Shown: piece after piece, positions 35,582-44,679 of the stretch
How positions within the stretch are numbered: the stretch's first letter is position 1
Layout of the letters: the number at the start of each line of letters is the position of its first letter
Assembly (NCBI GenBank): GCA_944323535.1
Contig: CALUSW010000003.1
Span: forward strand, 1-59,720
Reading direction: 5' to 3'
DNA length: 59,720 nucleotides
Origin: Candidatus Gastranaerophilales bacterium
Lineage (GTDB): Bacteria > Cyanobacteriota > Vampirovibrionia > Gastranaerophilales > Gastranaerophilaceae
Notes under the pieces: generated by a model
Database searches by the model: none
Told to the model about the DNA's origin: nothing
Seen by the model: only the letters and a program-made list of their open reading frames with translations
Program-made: the position numbers and the translations under genes

Positions 35582-35974
35582 ATGAAAAACATTATAACTA
35601 TAGTATTAATTCTTGTATTGCCTGTTGCCGCATATTTGTTTTTAAGTAAAAATAACGAAGAAATAAAAGCAGTTGCATATGATAATAATCTTCCGTCATT
35701 GATTACTTTTACTTCTGCAATGTGTATGGACTGCCAGAAAATGAAGGGGGTTATAAAAACTCTTGAAAAAGATTATAAAGACAAAATTAATTTTATTTCG
35801 GTAGATGCACTGGATAAAAACAGAAAAGTTCAGGAAAGCATAAAAAAATATAATGTTGTTCTGGTGCCAACCATGGTTTTTGTTGATACAAACGGCAATC
35901 AAATAAATAAAGCGGAAGGATATATTCCTGAAGAAGAAATGGTAAATAAAATAGAGGCTTTGATAAATGAATAA
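35582..35974 (+). CDS. membrane-anchored thioredoxin-like protein
   Basis: 130 residues: an N-terminal signal anchor (about 4-21) and a thioredoxin fold outside the membrane. The active site is SAMCMDCQKMKG (C-x2-C), with the cis-proline in VLVPTMVFVD. It probably carries electrons to periplasmic disulfide targets. It overlaps the CcdA gene by eight bases, the classic donor-acceptor pair: CcdA moves reducing power across the membrane and hands it to this protein. The ribosome site GAGGAGG is strong. Confidence 0.88.
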   Translation: MKNIITIVLILVLPVAAYLFLSKNNEEIKAVAYDNNLPSLITFTSAMCMDCQKMKGVIKTLEKDYKDKINFISVDALDKNRKVQESIKKYNVVLVPTMVFVDTNGNQINKAEGYIPEEEMVNKIEALINE

Positions 35975-36677
35975 TATACTTCAGACTTTTTCCTCTTATT
36001 ATTCAGGTGCCGGTTATATATTTCCTGTTATGCTGATTATTTCTTTTTTTGCAGGTATTCTTGCATCGCTTACGCCTTGCAGTTTAGGAGTTTTGCCTTT
36101 GATTATCGGATATGTAGGCGGTTATGCAAAAGAAGGAAATAAAAAACTATTTATACAGATGATTTCTTTTTCTTTTGGTCTTTCATCCGTCCTTAGCATA
36201 ATAGGTGTTATTTGTGCTTTATCAGGCAGAGCATTTACCGGATTTGCTCCGCCTGTTGTAATATTATTGTTTGCATCGATTATTATAATTTTGGGGTTAA
36301 ATCTTCTTGAAATTCTTGATATCAGATTTCCTTCTATTGTAAAAAGAATGCCTCAGAATAAAACCGGCGGGTTATTTTTATTTCCATTCCTGGTCGGTGT
36401 ATTTTTTGCTTTAGCTTCAAGCCCTTGTTCATCTCCGATTTTAGCAAGTATTATGGCTGTAGCTGCAGTTTCCACAAATATTTTGTTTTCAATTGCATTA
36501 TTGTTCTCCTTCGCAATAGGACAATGTATAATCATAATATTTTTTGCAATGTTTACCTCAGCATTAAAGCATATGAATTCGCTTGCCAGATATTCTTCAA
36601 TACTAATGAAGGCAAGCGGAATTATATTAATATTAACCGGATTATATCTTTATTATTCTATATTTACAGGTATTTAA
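35967..36677 (+). CDS. ccdA: CcdA/DsbD-type thiol-disulfide transporter
   Basis: A six-helix inner-membrane protein of 236 residues that passes electrons from cytosolic thioredoxin to the periplasm. The two redox cysteines lie in SLTPCSLGVLP (about 36) and ASSPCSSPIL (about 152), each at the start of a symmetric three-helix half. It partners the thioredoxin-like gene it overlaps. There are no cytochrome c genes nearby, so general periplasmic disulfide reduction is as likely as cytochrome maturation. It ends one base before a convergent gene. Confidence 0.9.
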   Translation: MNNILQTFSSYYSGAGYIFPVMLIISFFAGILASLTPCSLGVLPLIIGYVGGYAKEGNKKLFIQMISFSFGLSSVLSIIGVICALSGRAFTGFAPPVVILLFASIIIILGLNLLEILDIRFPSIVKRMPQNKTGGLFLFPFLVGVFFALASSPCSSPILASIMAVAAVSTNILFSIALLFSFAIGQCIIIIFFAMFTSALKHMNSLARYSSILMKASGIILILTGLYLYYSIFTGI

Positions 36678-37088
36678 TTATGCAGAAATGTACAAATTAT
36701 TTGCAAGAACGTCCTGTGCTTTATCTTTTGTTAATATCCTAAAATGATTTCTTCCGTAATCATCACGAGTTCTTACTGCAAAAAGTTTGTCAGAAAAAAT
36801 AGAATGAATTTCCGTTTCTTTTACACCGTCTTTTATTGTTGCTCCTATAAATTTAGAAGGATTATTTTTATCGGATATGGACAAAAGAGAATTTAAGACA
36901 TCCAACTTTGCTGTTTCCGGAGAAATAACGTCTAACCTTGATTGTTTAATGAGAGGAGAACTAATAACATTGCGGTTGTAATCACCATCTGAATTGACTT
37001 TGTGAATAATGCAGGTATAATTTTTTCCATGCAAATTCTTGCTTTTTATTTTATCCTGAAATAAAAAGCCAACGGCAGAGACCTTCAT
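36678..37088 (-). CDS. unknown protein
   Basis: Starting at ATG 37088, which has GAGGTGTT before it, gives 136 residues; the frame extends to 37307 but the upstream part is a poor low-complexity head. The product starts MKVSAVGFLFQDKIKS and is soluble and mixed alpha/beta. Its second half (KDGVKETEIHSIFSDKLFAV, then RTRDDYGRNHFRILTKDKA) may form a small beta domain. No family is recognised. It is convergent with ccdA, with a 1-base spacing. Confidence 0.6.
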   Translation of the reverse strand: MKVSAVGFLFQDKIKSKNLHGKNYTCIIHKVNSDGDYNRNVISSPLIKQSRLDVISPETAKLDVLNSLLSISDKNNPSKFIGATIKDGVKETEIHSIFSDKLFAVRTRDDYGRNHFRILTKDKAQDVLANNLYISA

Positions 37089-37299
37089 AACACCTCGCTT
37101 TCCTTTTATATAATAAACTTTTTTTAAGCATTTGTCTATATAAATGTAGTAAATTTTAATATTTTTGTAGTATTTTGCAAATTTTTCAGAGGAGGACATG
37201 AGGGAGTATATTGATAATTTTGGACAAATATTAAATGTTAAAAAAGTTGCTGCTCTATATAGTATATTGTATAATGCTGTATGGCAAAATAGGAAGAAA

Positions 37300-38595
37300 A
37301 TGAGCAAAAACAGAGTTGATGTTATAGTAATAGGAGCAGGACCGGCAGGTGTAAGCGCAGCTGTTACTCTTGCAAGAGCAGGAAAAGAAGTTCTTCTTGT
37401 AGATAGAAGTGATAATGCAGGCGATAAAAATGTTTTTGGCGGTTGTATTTACGCAAAACAAACAGCTGAAATTTTTCCTTCTTTCTGGGAAACTGCGCCG
37501 GTAGAAAGGTCTGTCACCGAAAACAGAATATATATGCTTACCGATTATGATTCAACGATGTTTGCTCACCGCTATTCTTCTAAAGGTTCATATAAAGCTT
37601 TTACGGTTTTGCGTTCAAGATGGGACAGATGGTGCGTTGAACAGGCAAAAAAAGAAGGAGTATATTTTGCTCCCAAAACTTTAGTAAAAGAACTTTTAAT
37701 TGATAACGGCAAAATTTTGGGTATTAAAACACAATATGAAAATTTTTATTCGGATATTATAATTGCCGCAGACGGCGTAAATTCTTTAATCGCAAAGCAG
37801 GCAGGACTGAGAAAAAATTTTAAGGATTCTGATGTAACTTTAAATGTAAAAGAAGTTATAAAAATTCCGCGAGAAAGACTGGAGGACAGGTTTAATCTTG
37901 ATGAAAACGATGGCTGCGCCTGCAAGATTATAGGCGGACCTTTAAAAAATATGTTTGCAATGGGGTTTTTATATACAAATTCCGATTCAATTTCTATCGG
38001 GCTTGGCGTTTCACTTGATGAATTAAAAAAACATAACCTTAAACCATATGAGCTTCTTGACGAATTAAAAGAACATCCTTCCATATCGCCTCTTATTAAG
38101 GACGGAGAAGTTCTTGAGTATTCTGCTCATATGATTCCCGAAGGCAGATATGATTCAATACCAAAAGTTTATGATAACAGAATAATGCTTGCCGGTGATG
38201 CAGCAGGTTTTGTTGACAATCTTCATTTTGAAGGAACAAACCTTGCAATGTTAAGCGGAAAGCTTGCTGCGGAAACAGCCGTATTTGCAATTGATAAAGG
38301 AGACTTTTCCGCTTCTACTCTTTCTTTATACTATAAAAAATTAAAAGACAGCATAATATTAAAAGATTTAAAAACTCATAACAATACAATTCCGTTCTTA
38401 AAACATAATATTAATACAATTACTTCTTTATATCCCGAGTTGGCTTGTGAATTTTTTGATATGCTCCACAGCGCCGATGAAATTCCTAAAAGGACTAAAT
38501 ACCGCAAGTTTTTATCAAAAGTTATAAAATCGGGAGGTATACAAAAATCTTTACCGCTTGGTATGTTTGCTTTGGAGAAATGTTTAAAAAAATGA
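37300..38595 (+). CDS. fixC: FixC-like FAD-dependent oxidoreductase (ETF-quinone oxidoreductase family)
   Basis: A flavoprotein of the geranylgeranyl reductase/FixC family, 431 residues from ATG 37300 (AGGAAG just upstream). The Rossmann loop DVIVIGAGPAGVSAAVTLAR starts at about residue 5 and a second FAD motif IMLAGDAAGFVDNLHFEGTN lies at about 295. An in-frame ATG at 37198, preceded by AGAGGAGG, would add 34 residues not seen in the family; it could be a leader peptide or a real extension. The gene overlaps a FixX-like ferredoxin by 16 bases, so the pair probably moves electrons to quinone. ETF genes (fixAB) are absent from the window. Confidence 0.85.
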   Translation: MSKNRVDVIVIGAGPAGVSAAVTLARAGKEVLLVDRSDNAGDKNVFGGCIYAKQTAEIFPSFWETAPVERSVTENRIYMLTDYDSTMFAHRYSSKGSYKAFTVLRSRWDRWCVEQAKKEGVYFAPKTLVKELLIDNGKILGIKTQYENFYSDIIIAADGVNSLIAKQAGLRKNFKDSDVTLNVKEVIKIPRERLEDRFNLDENDGCACKIIGGPLKNMFAMGFLYTNSDSISIGLGVSLDELKKHNLKPYELLDELKEHPSISPLIKDGEVLEYSAHMIPEGRYDSIPKVYDNRIMLAGDAAGFVDNLHFEGTNLAMLSGKLAAETAVFAIDKGDFSASTLSLYYKKLKDSIILKDLKTHNNTIPFLKHNINTITSLYPELACEFFDMLHSADEIPKRTKYRKFLSKVIKSGGIQKSLPLGMFALEKCLKK

Positions 38596-38867
38596 ATATA
38601 AATGACAAACTTGCAACATTAAAATATAATAAAGATATACAAAGTCATCTTTCCGTTGACAATGATATTTGTATGAGATGTAATAATAAGTTTTGCACCT
38701 TTATATGTCCTGCAAATGTTTATGAATGGAATGATGAAAAATGTACAATGATAATAAGGTATGAAAATTGTTTGGAATGCGGAGCATGTAAAATTGCATG
38801 TGAAAAGAATAATATTTTGTGGCAGTATCCTAATAGCGAATATGGTGTAAAATTTAAGAAAGGTTAG
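38580..38867 (+). CDS. fixX: FixX-like ferredoxin
   Basis: 95 residues with the FixX arrangement: HLSVDNDICMRCNNKFCTFI then CPANVY, followed by CLECGACKIACEKNNILWQY and the terminal YGVKFKKG. Seven or more cysteines can hold one or two iron-sulfur clusters. It overlaps the FixC-like gene and must be its electron partner. An alternative start four codons downstream (MNINDK) is possible. Confidence 0.9.
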   Translation: MFKKMNINDKLATLKYNKDIQSHLSVDNDICMRCNNKFCTFICPANVYEWNDEKCTMIIRYENCLECGACKIACEKNNILWQYPNSEYGVKFKKG

Positions 38868-38884
38868 TAAAGAGAGGTATCTAT

Positions 38885-39301
38885 ATGCGTGAAGAATACA
38901 ACAACAAGCAAAGAAGATGGTATGATAAAGATCCTATTTTATCACGTTCTATGAAAACACTTGAAGCCTCTAACGATGAGACGCAGATAAAAGTTGCTCT
39001 TAATATAATAAAAATAATAGTTGAGCATAATCTTGCATTTAGTGAATATACGGATGTTAATGAAATTATTGAAGCTGTTGAAGAAGGTATGGATTCAAGA
39101 GCTAACTCAAGATGGTACGACATAGACAGAACGGTTAGAGCTGCGATTAATATGCTGCAGAATTCGCCTCCCGAAACACAAAAAATTATAGCTAAAGAAA
39201 TGGCAAAAATTGTTATAGATAAAATAAAAGAAGATAAAGATATTGAAGAATTAAAAAAAGAACTTGAAAAAGAGGAAAATTCTTCTAAAGATGAAGAGTA
39301 A
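38885..39301 (+). CDS. unknown helical protein with internal duplication
   Basis: 138 residues. Two halves resemble each other: RRWYDKDPILSRSMKTLEAS then IKVALNIIKIIVEH (about 10-50), and SRWYDIDRTVRAAINMLQNS then QKIIAKEMAKIVIDK (about 75-115). The shared pattern is RWYD-x-D followed by a long amphipathic helix, then an acidic lysine-rich tail. It is soluble and probably a scaffold or regulatory protein of unknown function. AGAGAGG precedes the ATG. It is the third gene of a plus-strand operon running from fixC to recJ. Confidence 0.7.
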   Translation: MREEYNNKQRRWYDKDPILSRSMKTLEASNDETQIKVALNIIKIIVEHNLAFSEYTDVNEIIEAVEEGMDSRANSRWYDIDRTVRAAINMLQNSPPETQKIIAKEMAKIVIDKIKEDKDIEELKKELEKEENSSKDEE

Positions 39302-39328
39302 TTCATTTTGTAAAGAACACGAAAATAT

Positions 39329-41734
39329 ATGTCAATTAAAAAAATCTGGAAAATAAAAAACAGCGAAATAAACGAAGAAATATTAAATGCTTGCGGCGGG
39401 AACAGAGTTCTTGCCGTTCTGTTAAAAACCAGAGGGATTGACAGCAAAGAAAAAATCGAGAGATTTTTAAACCCGCTGCAGACTAAATTTTTGAGTCCGG
39501 ATGTTTTTAATGATATGGCTAAAGCTGCCGAAAGAATTCAAACAGCAGTCAAAAATAATGAACATATTACGGTATACGGGGATTTTGATGCGGACGGGGT
39601 GACTTCAACTGCTATTCTTTATCTTACTTTAAAAAAAATAGGCGCAAATGTTGATTATTATCTGCCGGATAGAAGTGCAGAAAGCCATGGTCTGAATACT
39701 AAAGCGCTTGTTAAAATAATAGCCAAGAAAAAATCGAAACTTATTATAACGGTTGACTGCGGTATTTCTAATATTTCCGAAGTAAATTTTGCTAAGGGAT
39801 TTAAAGCGGATGTTATAATAACCGACCACCATGAAGCGGGAGAAATACTTCCGGAAGCTTATGCAATTTTAAATCCTAAGGCGAAAGATGCGGTTGATTC
39901 TTCCTTATCCGTTGAAGAATTGCAGAGTTTAAATTATCTTGCCGGGGCAGGGGTTTCATTTAAGCTTTCGTGCAAACTTCTTGAATTATATAATTGTGAA
40001 GATTTTGTACACGAAATACTGCCGCTTGCCGCCGTCGGAACAATAGGTGATGTTGTTGAGCTTATAGGCGAAAACAGAAGTATTGCGGCTATGGGTATAG
40101 AACTTATAAAATCAGGAAAACATAAAGGCATACAAAAAATATTAAAATCTACGGGTTTATCTGATTCTCATTTATTAACGTCAGAAACAATTGCTTTTGG
40201 AATAGTTCCCAGGTTAAATGCGGCAGGCAGGCTCGGTTCTCCGTCATCAGCTTTGAATGTTCTTATTTCTGATGATGATGGTCAATTGGATAAAGACGTA
40301 AATGTTTTAAATGAATTAAATTCTTTAAGACAAGATTTATGTGATAAAACATTTCTGGATGCAAAAGAAATGTATGAAAAAAATTTGTCAGGTAATAAAA
40401 AAAGCATTATTTTATTTAATCCTGACTGGCATATCGGTATTATAGGTATAGTGTCTTCAAAACTCGTTGAAATGTATAATAAACCTGTTTTTTTAATGAC
40501 AAAAGACCTGTTTAATACAAATATAATACGCTGTTCCTGCAGAAGTACGTCAGAAATTAATATATATGAAATTTTATCCCGTCATAGAGAAAGCTTTGAA
40601 GGCTTTGGCGGGCATAAAATGGCTGCCGGATTTTCTTTTGATGAAAATAAAATTTCTTTTGAACATTTTAAAAACGCACTAAATATAACAATAGATGAAT
40701 ATACTCAGGAAATTGATTTCGGCAAAATTACAGTAGAGGCTGATATGCTGCTGGAGCCTGAGGATATATCTGTTGAAACAGTCAAAATTATTGATAAAAT
40801 GCAGCCGTTTGGAGCCGGAAATCCTTCTCCTTTATTTGTTATGAATAATACTGTTTTAAATCAGTTTAAAATGATAGGACAGGATAATAAACATTTGAAA
40901 TTTTTTATTTCAAAAAATAATTCATCATTAATAGAATGTTTAAAATGGAATTGTCCTGATTTTAGTATTCCGGTTGGTTCGAATCTTGATGTATTATTTT
41001 CTATGAAATTAAATTCTTTTAACAACAATATAACCGTCCAATTAATAATATCGGATATTCATTCTCAATTTGAAGAAAAAAATATTGATTTTTCTAATAT
41101 TAAAATTCTTGACCACAGGCATAAAAAAAATATTCTTATGCAGGTTTGTGATTTTATTTCTACAACAAAAAAGACTACGGCGGTTTATTCGGAAAATGAT
41201 ACTTCTTTTAAAGAATATAAAATTCCTGATGACATATCAGATAAGTTTTTCACAAAAGAAAACATTCCTCATAATATTGAGCAGCTTATGTTTTTTGATA
41301 TTCCCGAATCAAAAGAATTATTTATAAAAATAATAAATGACACCAATGCAAGTATAATTCATTTAATGAATTTTTCAAATATTGGCGAAATTCCAGTTGA
41401 TACTTTTGCGGCAAGGTTATCAGGAATGTTAAAGTATGCACTTTCAAATATGGAGGGAATATTTAATATTAACCGGGCCTCAAGGGCGCTCAAAGTTGAT
41501 GAAGATACAGTAGAATGTGCTTTATCTTTGTTTGAAGATATAAATCTGGCTGATTTTGAAAAAAACGGAAATGATAGTTATAAAGTATTCTCCGTTCATC
41601 CAGTTGAACTTTCAAAAATAAAACAGAATGATTTGTATTTTGATCTTCAAAAACATATTAATGATATAAATTCTTTCAGGCAGTATTATATGAATACTCC
41701 TGTTGAAAAAATAAAAGAAGCGTTGTTATGTTAA
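39329..41734 (+). CDS. recJ: single-stranded-DNA exonuclease RecJ
   Basis: A 5'-3' ssDNA exonuclease for recombination and mismatch repair. DHH phosphoesterase motifs are present: YGDFDADGVTSTAIL, TVDCGIS, IITDHHEAGE, NYLAGAGVSFKLS and PRLNAAGRLGS; the DHHA1 domain shows FGGHKMAAGFSF, followed by an OB domain (about 470-580). At 801 aa it is longer than E. coli RecJ (577) because of a C-terminal region of about 220 residues, as in Firmicutes and Cyanobacteria. It lies 27 bases after the unknown RWYD protein. Confidence 0.94.
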   Translation: MSIKKIWKIKNSEINEEILNACGGNRVLAVLLKTRGIDSKEKIERFLNPLQTKFLSPDVFNDMAKAAERIQTAVKNNEHITVYGDFDADGVTSTAILYLTLKKIGANVDYYLPDRSAESHGLNTKALVKIIAKKKSKLIITVDCGISNISEVNFAKGFKADVIITDHHEAGEILPEAYAILNPKAKDAVDSSLSVEELQSLNYLAGAGVSFKLSCKLLELYNCEDFVHEILPLAAVGTIGDVVELIGENRSIAAMGIELIKSGKHKGIQKILKSTGLSDSHLLTSETIAFGIVPRLNAAGRLGSPSSALNVLISDDDGQLDKDVNVLNELNSLRQDLCDKTFLDAKEMYEKNLSGNKKSIILFNPDWHIGIIGIVSSKLVEMYNKPVFLMTKDLFNTNIIRCSCRSTSEINIYEILSRHRESFEGFGGHKMAAGFSFDENKISFEHFKNALNITIDEYTQEIDFGKITVEADMLLEPEDISVETVKIIDKMQPFGAGNPSPLFVMNNTVLNQFKMIGQDNKHLKFFISKNNSSLIECLKWNCPDFSIPVGSNLDVLFSMKLNSFNNNITVQLIISDIHSQFEEKNIDFSNIKILDHRHKKNILMQVCDFISTTKKTTAVYSENDTSFKEYKIPDDISDKFFTKENIPHNIEQLMFFDIPESKELFIKIINDTNASIIHLMNFSNIGEIPVDTFAARLSGMLKYALSNMEGIFNINRASRALKVDEDTVECALSLFEDINLADFEKNGNDSYKVFSVHPVELSKIKQNDLYFDLQKHINDINSFRQYYMNTPVEKIKEALLC

Positions 41735-41759
41735 AATATTCTTATAGGATAAAGCCAAA

Positions 41760-42749
41760 ATGTTTTTTTTCAATAAAAAAAAGAAATATATAAGCTGCGA
41801 TTTAATTGAACACGGTCTTGATTTCTTTACGGACAGTATAAATTTTTGCTGCCGTATTCCGCCTGATGAAAAAGGATATAAAAAAATACTGGATAATTAT
41901 TACGGTGAATTAATTAACTGGAAACATTTTTTTTCAATAAAAAGAAAATACAGAAATCAAATGAAAAAAGGGGATATTATTCCTGAGTGTAAAAACTGTA
42001 TATATTTAAAGGAAAAAGAATGGGATAATGAAGATTACATTTCTTTTATAAATTTTAATAACTGGACTATCTGTAATGAACATTGTATATATTGCTGGCT
42101 TAATGATGAAGATAAACCGCATCAAAAGCAGTATAATGTTTATCCGGCAGTAAAAGATATGGCAGAAAAAGGTTATTTAAGAAAGGGCGGGCACATAACA
42201 ATAGCCGGAGGCGAACCTTGCACTGCTCCTGAATTTGATGATTTAATGCAGCTTTTTATAGATTATGATTTATCGAGTATAAGAGTTCTGACAAATGCTA
42301 CAAAATACAGCTCTGTTGTAGAAAAAGGCATAAAAGAAGGTCGTGTAAATATTGTTGTTTCAGTTGATTCAGGAACAAGAGAAACTTTTATAAAAGTAAA
42401 AAGATATGATTTTTATGACAGAGTTTGGGAAAATATTTCAAAATATGCGGCAGCTCAGCCAAGTACAGACAGAGTAAAAACAAAATTTATACTTATTCCT
42501 GATGTAAACGATACCGAAAAAGAGATTGATGCCTGGATTAATAAGTCAATAGAAGCAGGTGTAAAACATCTTGCCTTTGATATAGAGATGATGTGGTTTA
42601 ATAAAAATAAAGAAAATTTGCCCGTATCATTATATAGAATAGTTGATTATCTTCTTAATAAGGTTAAAGAAAAGAATTTAGATATAGAGCTTATAGACCG
42701 CGGTGTTATAGTTGCGGATGAACTAAAAAGGAAAAATGTATTAATCTGA
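41760..42749 (+). CDS. radical SAM protein (twitch/SPASM-like)
   Basis: 329 residues. The radical SAM motif is TICNEHCIYCW (about 116-126, C-x3-C-x2-C) followed by HITIAGGEPCTAPEF (SAM-binding GGE). The N-terminal part has additional cysteines (ISCDLIE, INFCCRIPP, PECKNCIYL), which may bind a second cluster, placed before rather than after the barrel. The product type is unknown. It follows recJ by 25 bases and is the second radical SAM gene in the window, but the two are not close paralogues. Confidence 0.8.
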   Translation: MFFFNKKKKYISCDLIEHGLDFFTDSINFCCRIPPDEKGYKKILDNYYGELINWKHFFSIKRKYRNQMKKGDIIPECKNCIYLKEKEWDNEDYISFINFNNWTICNEHCIYCWLNDEDKPHQKQYNVYPAVKDMAEKGYLRKGGHITIAGGEPCTAPEFDDLMQLFIDYDLSSIRVLTNATKYSSVVEKGIKEGRVNIVVSVDSGTRETFIKVKRYDFYDRVWENISKYAAAQPSTDRVKTKFILIPDVNDTEKEIDAWINKSIEAGVKHLAFDIEMMWFNKNKENLPVSLYRIVDYLLNKVKEKNLDIELIDRGVIVADELKRKNVLI

Positions 42750-42820
42750 TATTTATATTCTCTTATCTGATATTTTAGTTAATGTTTCCTGATATTCTAA
42801 AATCAAAGGAGATTTTTTTT

Positions 42821-43168
42821 ATGAATATGATTTTAAAATGGATACTTTTTGCCCTGTTAATTATGTTTATTGCGTGGGTAATACCCGGGATTACGGTAAC
42901 AGGTTTTATAAGTGCGTTAATTGTCGTTATTGTATTAAGTATAGTTAATTTATTTATAAGACCTTTAGTTGAATTAATTTCTTTGCCGTTAAATGTAATA
43001 ACACTCGGGATTTTCAGTTTAATAGTTAATGCGTTGTTATTTTTACTTGCAGCAAAATTTTCGCCGGGATTTCAAATAGACGGATTTTGGAGCGGATTTT
43101 TCGGTGCGTTAATACTCTCTGTATTTACTCCGATGATTGATAAAATAAATATTAGTAAGAAATTATAG
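42821..43168 (+). CDS. phage-holin-4/DUF360-type small membrane protein
   Basis: A 115-residue membrane protein with four hydrophobic helices and the typical signature ITVTGFISALIVVIVLSIVN, LFIRPLVELISLPLNVITLG and LFLLAAKFSPGFQIDGFWSG. This family is common in bacteria as a chromosomal membrane protein of unknown role and is not a phage sign here. ATG 42821 is preferred over the upstream in-frame ATG 42782 because AAAGGAG precedes it. It is followed by a terminator. Confidence 0.85.
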   Translation: MNMILKWILFALLIMFIAWVIPGITVTGFISALIVVIVLSIVNLFIRPLVELISLPLNVITLGIFSLIVNALLFLLAAKFSPGFQIDGFWSGFFGALILSVFTPMIDKINISKKL

Positions 43169-43200
43169 AATTATAGGATTTCTATTTTCTCTGATTGATT

Positions 43201-43230
43201 AACTGTTTTTGGAATATTTCAAAAACAGTT
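43201..43230. terminator. terminator between convergent genes
   Basis: Perfect 11-bp stem AACTGTTTTTG/CAAAAACAGTT, loop GAATATTT, then ATTTTTAA on the plus strand; it lies 5 bases from the cstA-like stop on the other strand. Confidence 0.85.
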
Positions 43231-43234
43231 ATTT

Positions 43235-44674
43235 TTAATTGTCATCAAATTTCTTATTCCTGCAGATTTTAATAATAGAATAAAGACTAATAATCATTAT
43301 AACAAATGCTAAAATTTCTGCTATATTCAGATTCAGGTTAAAGCCTATTTTAGCGTTAAATATAAAGGATAGAGTTATAAATATGTAGAACAACCCTGGA
43401 ATTAAAGTTATAAAGTAATTCTTTTTGTTCTGATAAAGCATTATTGTTGCTATAAGGAAGGTTGGAATTACTAATAACTGGTTAAATAACATTACATAAT
43501 TCCATAAGGTTGAAAATTGGTTTGAATAATTTTTTGCACCAAACAAACACAAAAATATTGCAATCATTGATGGTACTATAATAATTAATCTGTTTTTTAT
43601 GGGCTTTTGATCTAAATCAAAAGCATCTGCAACAATCATTCTTAAAGCCCTTAATGCTGTATCTCCGGAGGTGATGGGAAGACATAATACCGCAAGAACA
43701 ACAATTACTGAAAGATTTAACGGTGTAAATTCTTTCGCTATAGTGTTTACAACATTGACAGTTCCTATCATATTATCGGGAACTAAACCTGAATTGTAAA
43801 CATATAAAGCACCTGCTGCCCAAATCATAACGATTAAACTTTCAAAGCACATTGTTTTAAAGAAAACTTTGCGTCCGTCATATTCATTCTTTATAGTTCT
43901 TGCGACTATCGCAGTTTGAGTTGCATGCGAACCTGATAATAAACCACAGCTCACTGTCATAAAGAAAAATGGTATCCAGGGCAGTTTATGCCAATTTAAG
44001 TTATTTACATTTAATTCAGGTAAAGTAATTCCATTGATTATATAACCGCTTAACAAAAGCATTGACCCCAGAAGAACAAGTATTCCGATAAAAGGATATA
44101 TTTTAGCTATCAACTTGTTAATAGGGAATAATGCCATTAAAAAGAAGTAAGCACCTATTATTATATATGTTATTATTGCTGTTTGATTATTAAAAGTAAA
44201 ATCGGTTTCATTTAAGATTTTACCCAAATATAAATCGCCTGCAGCATATATAAAAACAGTAACCCATAAAATGGACATGATAGATACTATTATTGTAAAT
44301 GTTGTGAAGAAAGCAGAACCAAAATATTTTTTTGTAATTTGAGTTATTTGCAGTCCTTTATTTCTTACTGATATCATTCCGCTGAAATAGTCGTGAACAC
44401 AACCCATAAATATACAGCCTAACGGAACTATTATAAAAAACAAAGGTCCGAATACTATACCTTGCAATGCCGATAAAATTGGTCCCATTCCTGCTATATT
44501 TAACAAATTTATTAATTGATTTTTATTTGCGGATAATGGAACATAATCAACTCCATTATATAAATTTTCTGAAGGAACTTTTCTATCATCGGGACCAAAT
44601 TGTTTTTCTATGTATTTTGAATAAAAAATGTATCCAAACAATAAAATTAATAAACCGACAAAGAATGTTATCAT
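43235..44674 (-). CDS. CstA-family carbon-starvation transporter
   Basis: A 479-residue membrane protein with about 13 helices. The N-terminus (FLVGLL-type helix then YSKYIEKQFGPDDRKVPSEN), the loop SANKNQLINLLNIAGMGPIL, GCVHDYFSGMISVRNKG and SGSHATQTAIVAR are CstA signatures. Family members take up pyruvate or peptides. The short length matches the CstA form of anaerobes rather than the 701-residue E. coli protein. It is the last gene of the acyltransferase operon, five bases after the U32 gene, so the substrate may relate to surface modification, though this is only contextual. Confidence 0.9.
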   Translation of the reverse strand: MITFFVGLLILLFGYIFYSKYIEKQFGPDDRKVPSENLYNGVDYVPLSANKNQLINLLNIAGMGPILSALQGIVFGPLFFIIVPLGCIFMGCVHDYFSGMISVRNKGLQITQITKKYFGSAFFTTFTIIVSIMSILWVTVFIYAAGDLYLGKILNETDFTFNNQTAIITYIIIGAYFFLMALFPINKLIAKIYPFIGILVLLGSMLLLSGYIINGITLPELNVNNLNWHKLPWIPFFFMTVSCGLLSGSHATQTAIVARTIKNEYDGRKVFFKTMCFESLIVMIWAAGALYVYNSGLVPDNMIGTVNVVNTIAKEFTPLNLSVIVVLAVLCLPITSGDTALRALRMIVADAFDLDQKPIKNRLIIIVPSMIAIFLCLFGAKNYSNQFSTLWNYVMLFNQLLVIPTFLIATIMLYQNKKNYFITLIPGLFYIFITLSFIFNAKIGFNLNLNIAEILAFVIMIISLYSIIKICRNKKFDDN

Positions 44675-44679
44675 TCAAA

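Noticed and set aside
42821-43168. A prophage signal from the holin-like protein
   Set aside because: This membrane family is widespread on chromosomes, and there are no other phage genes around it.
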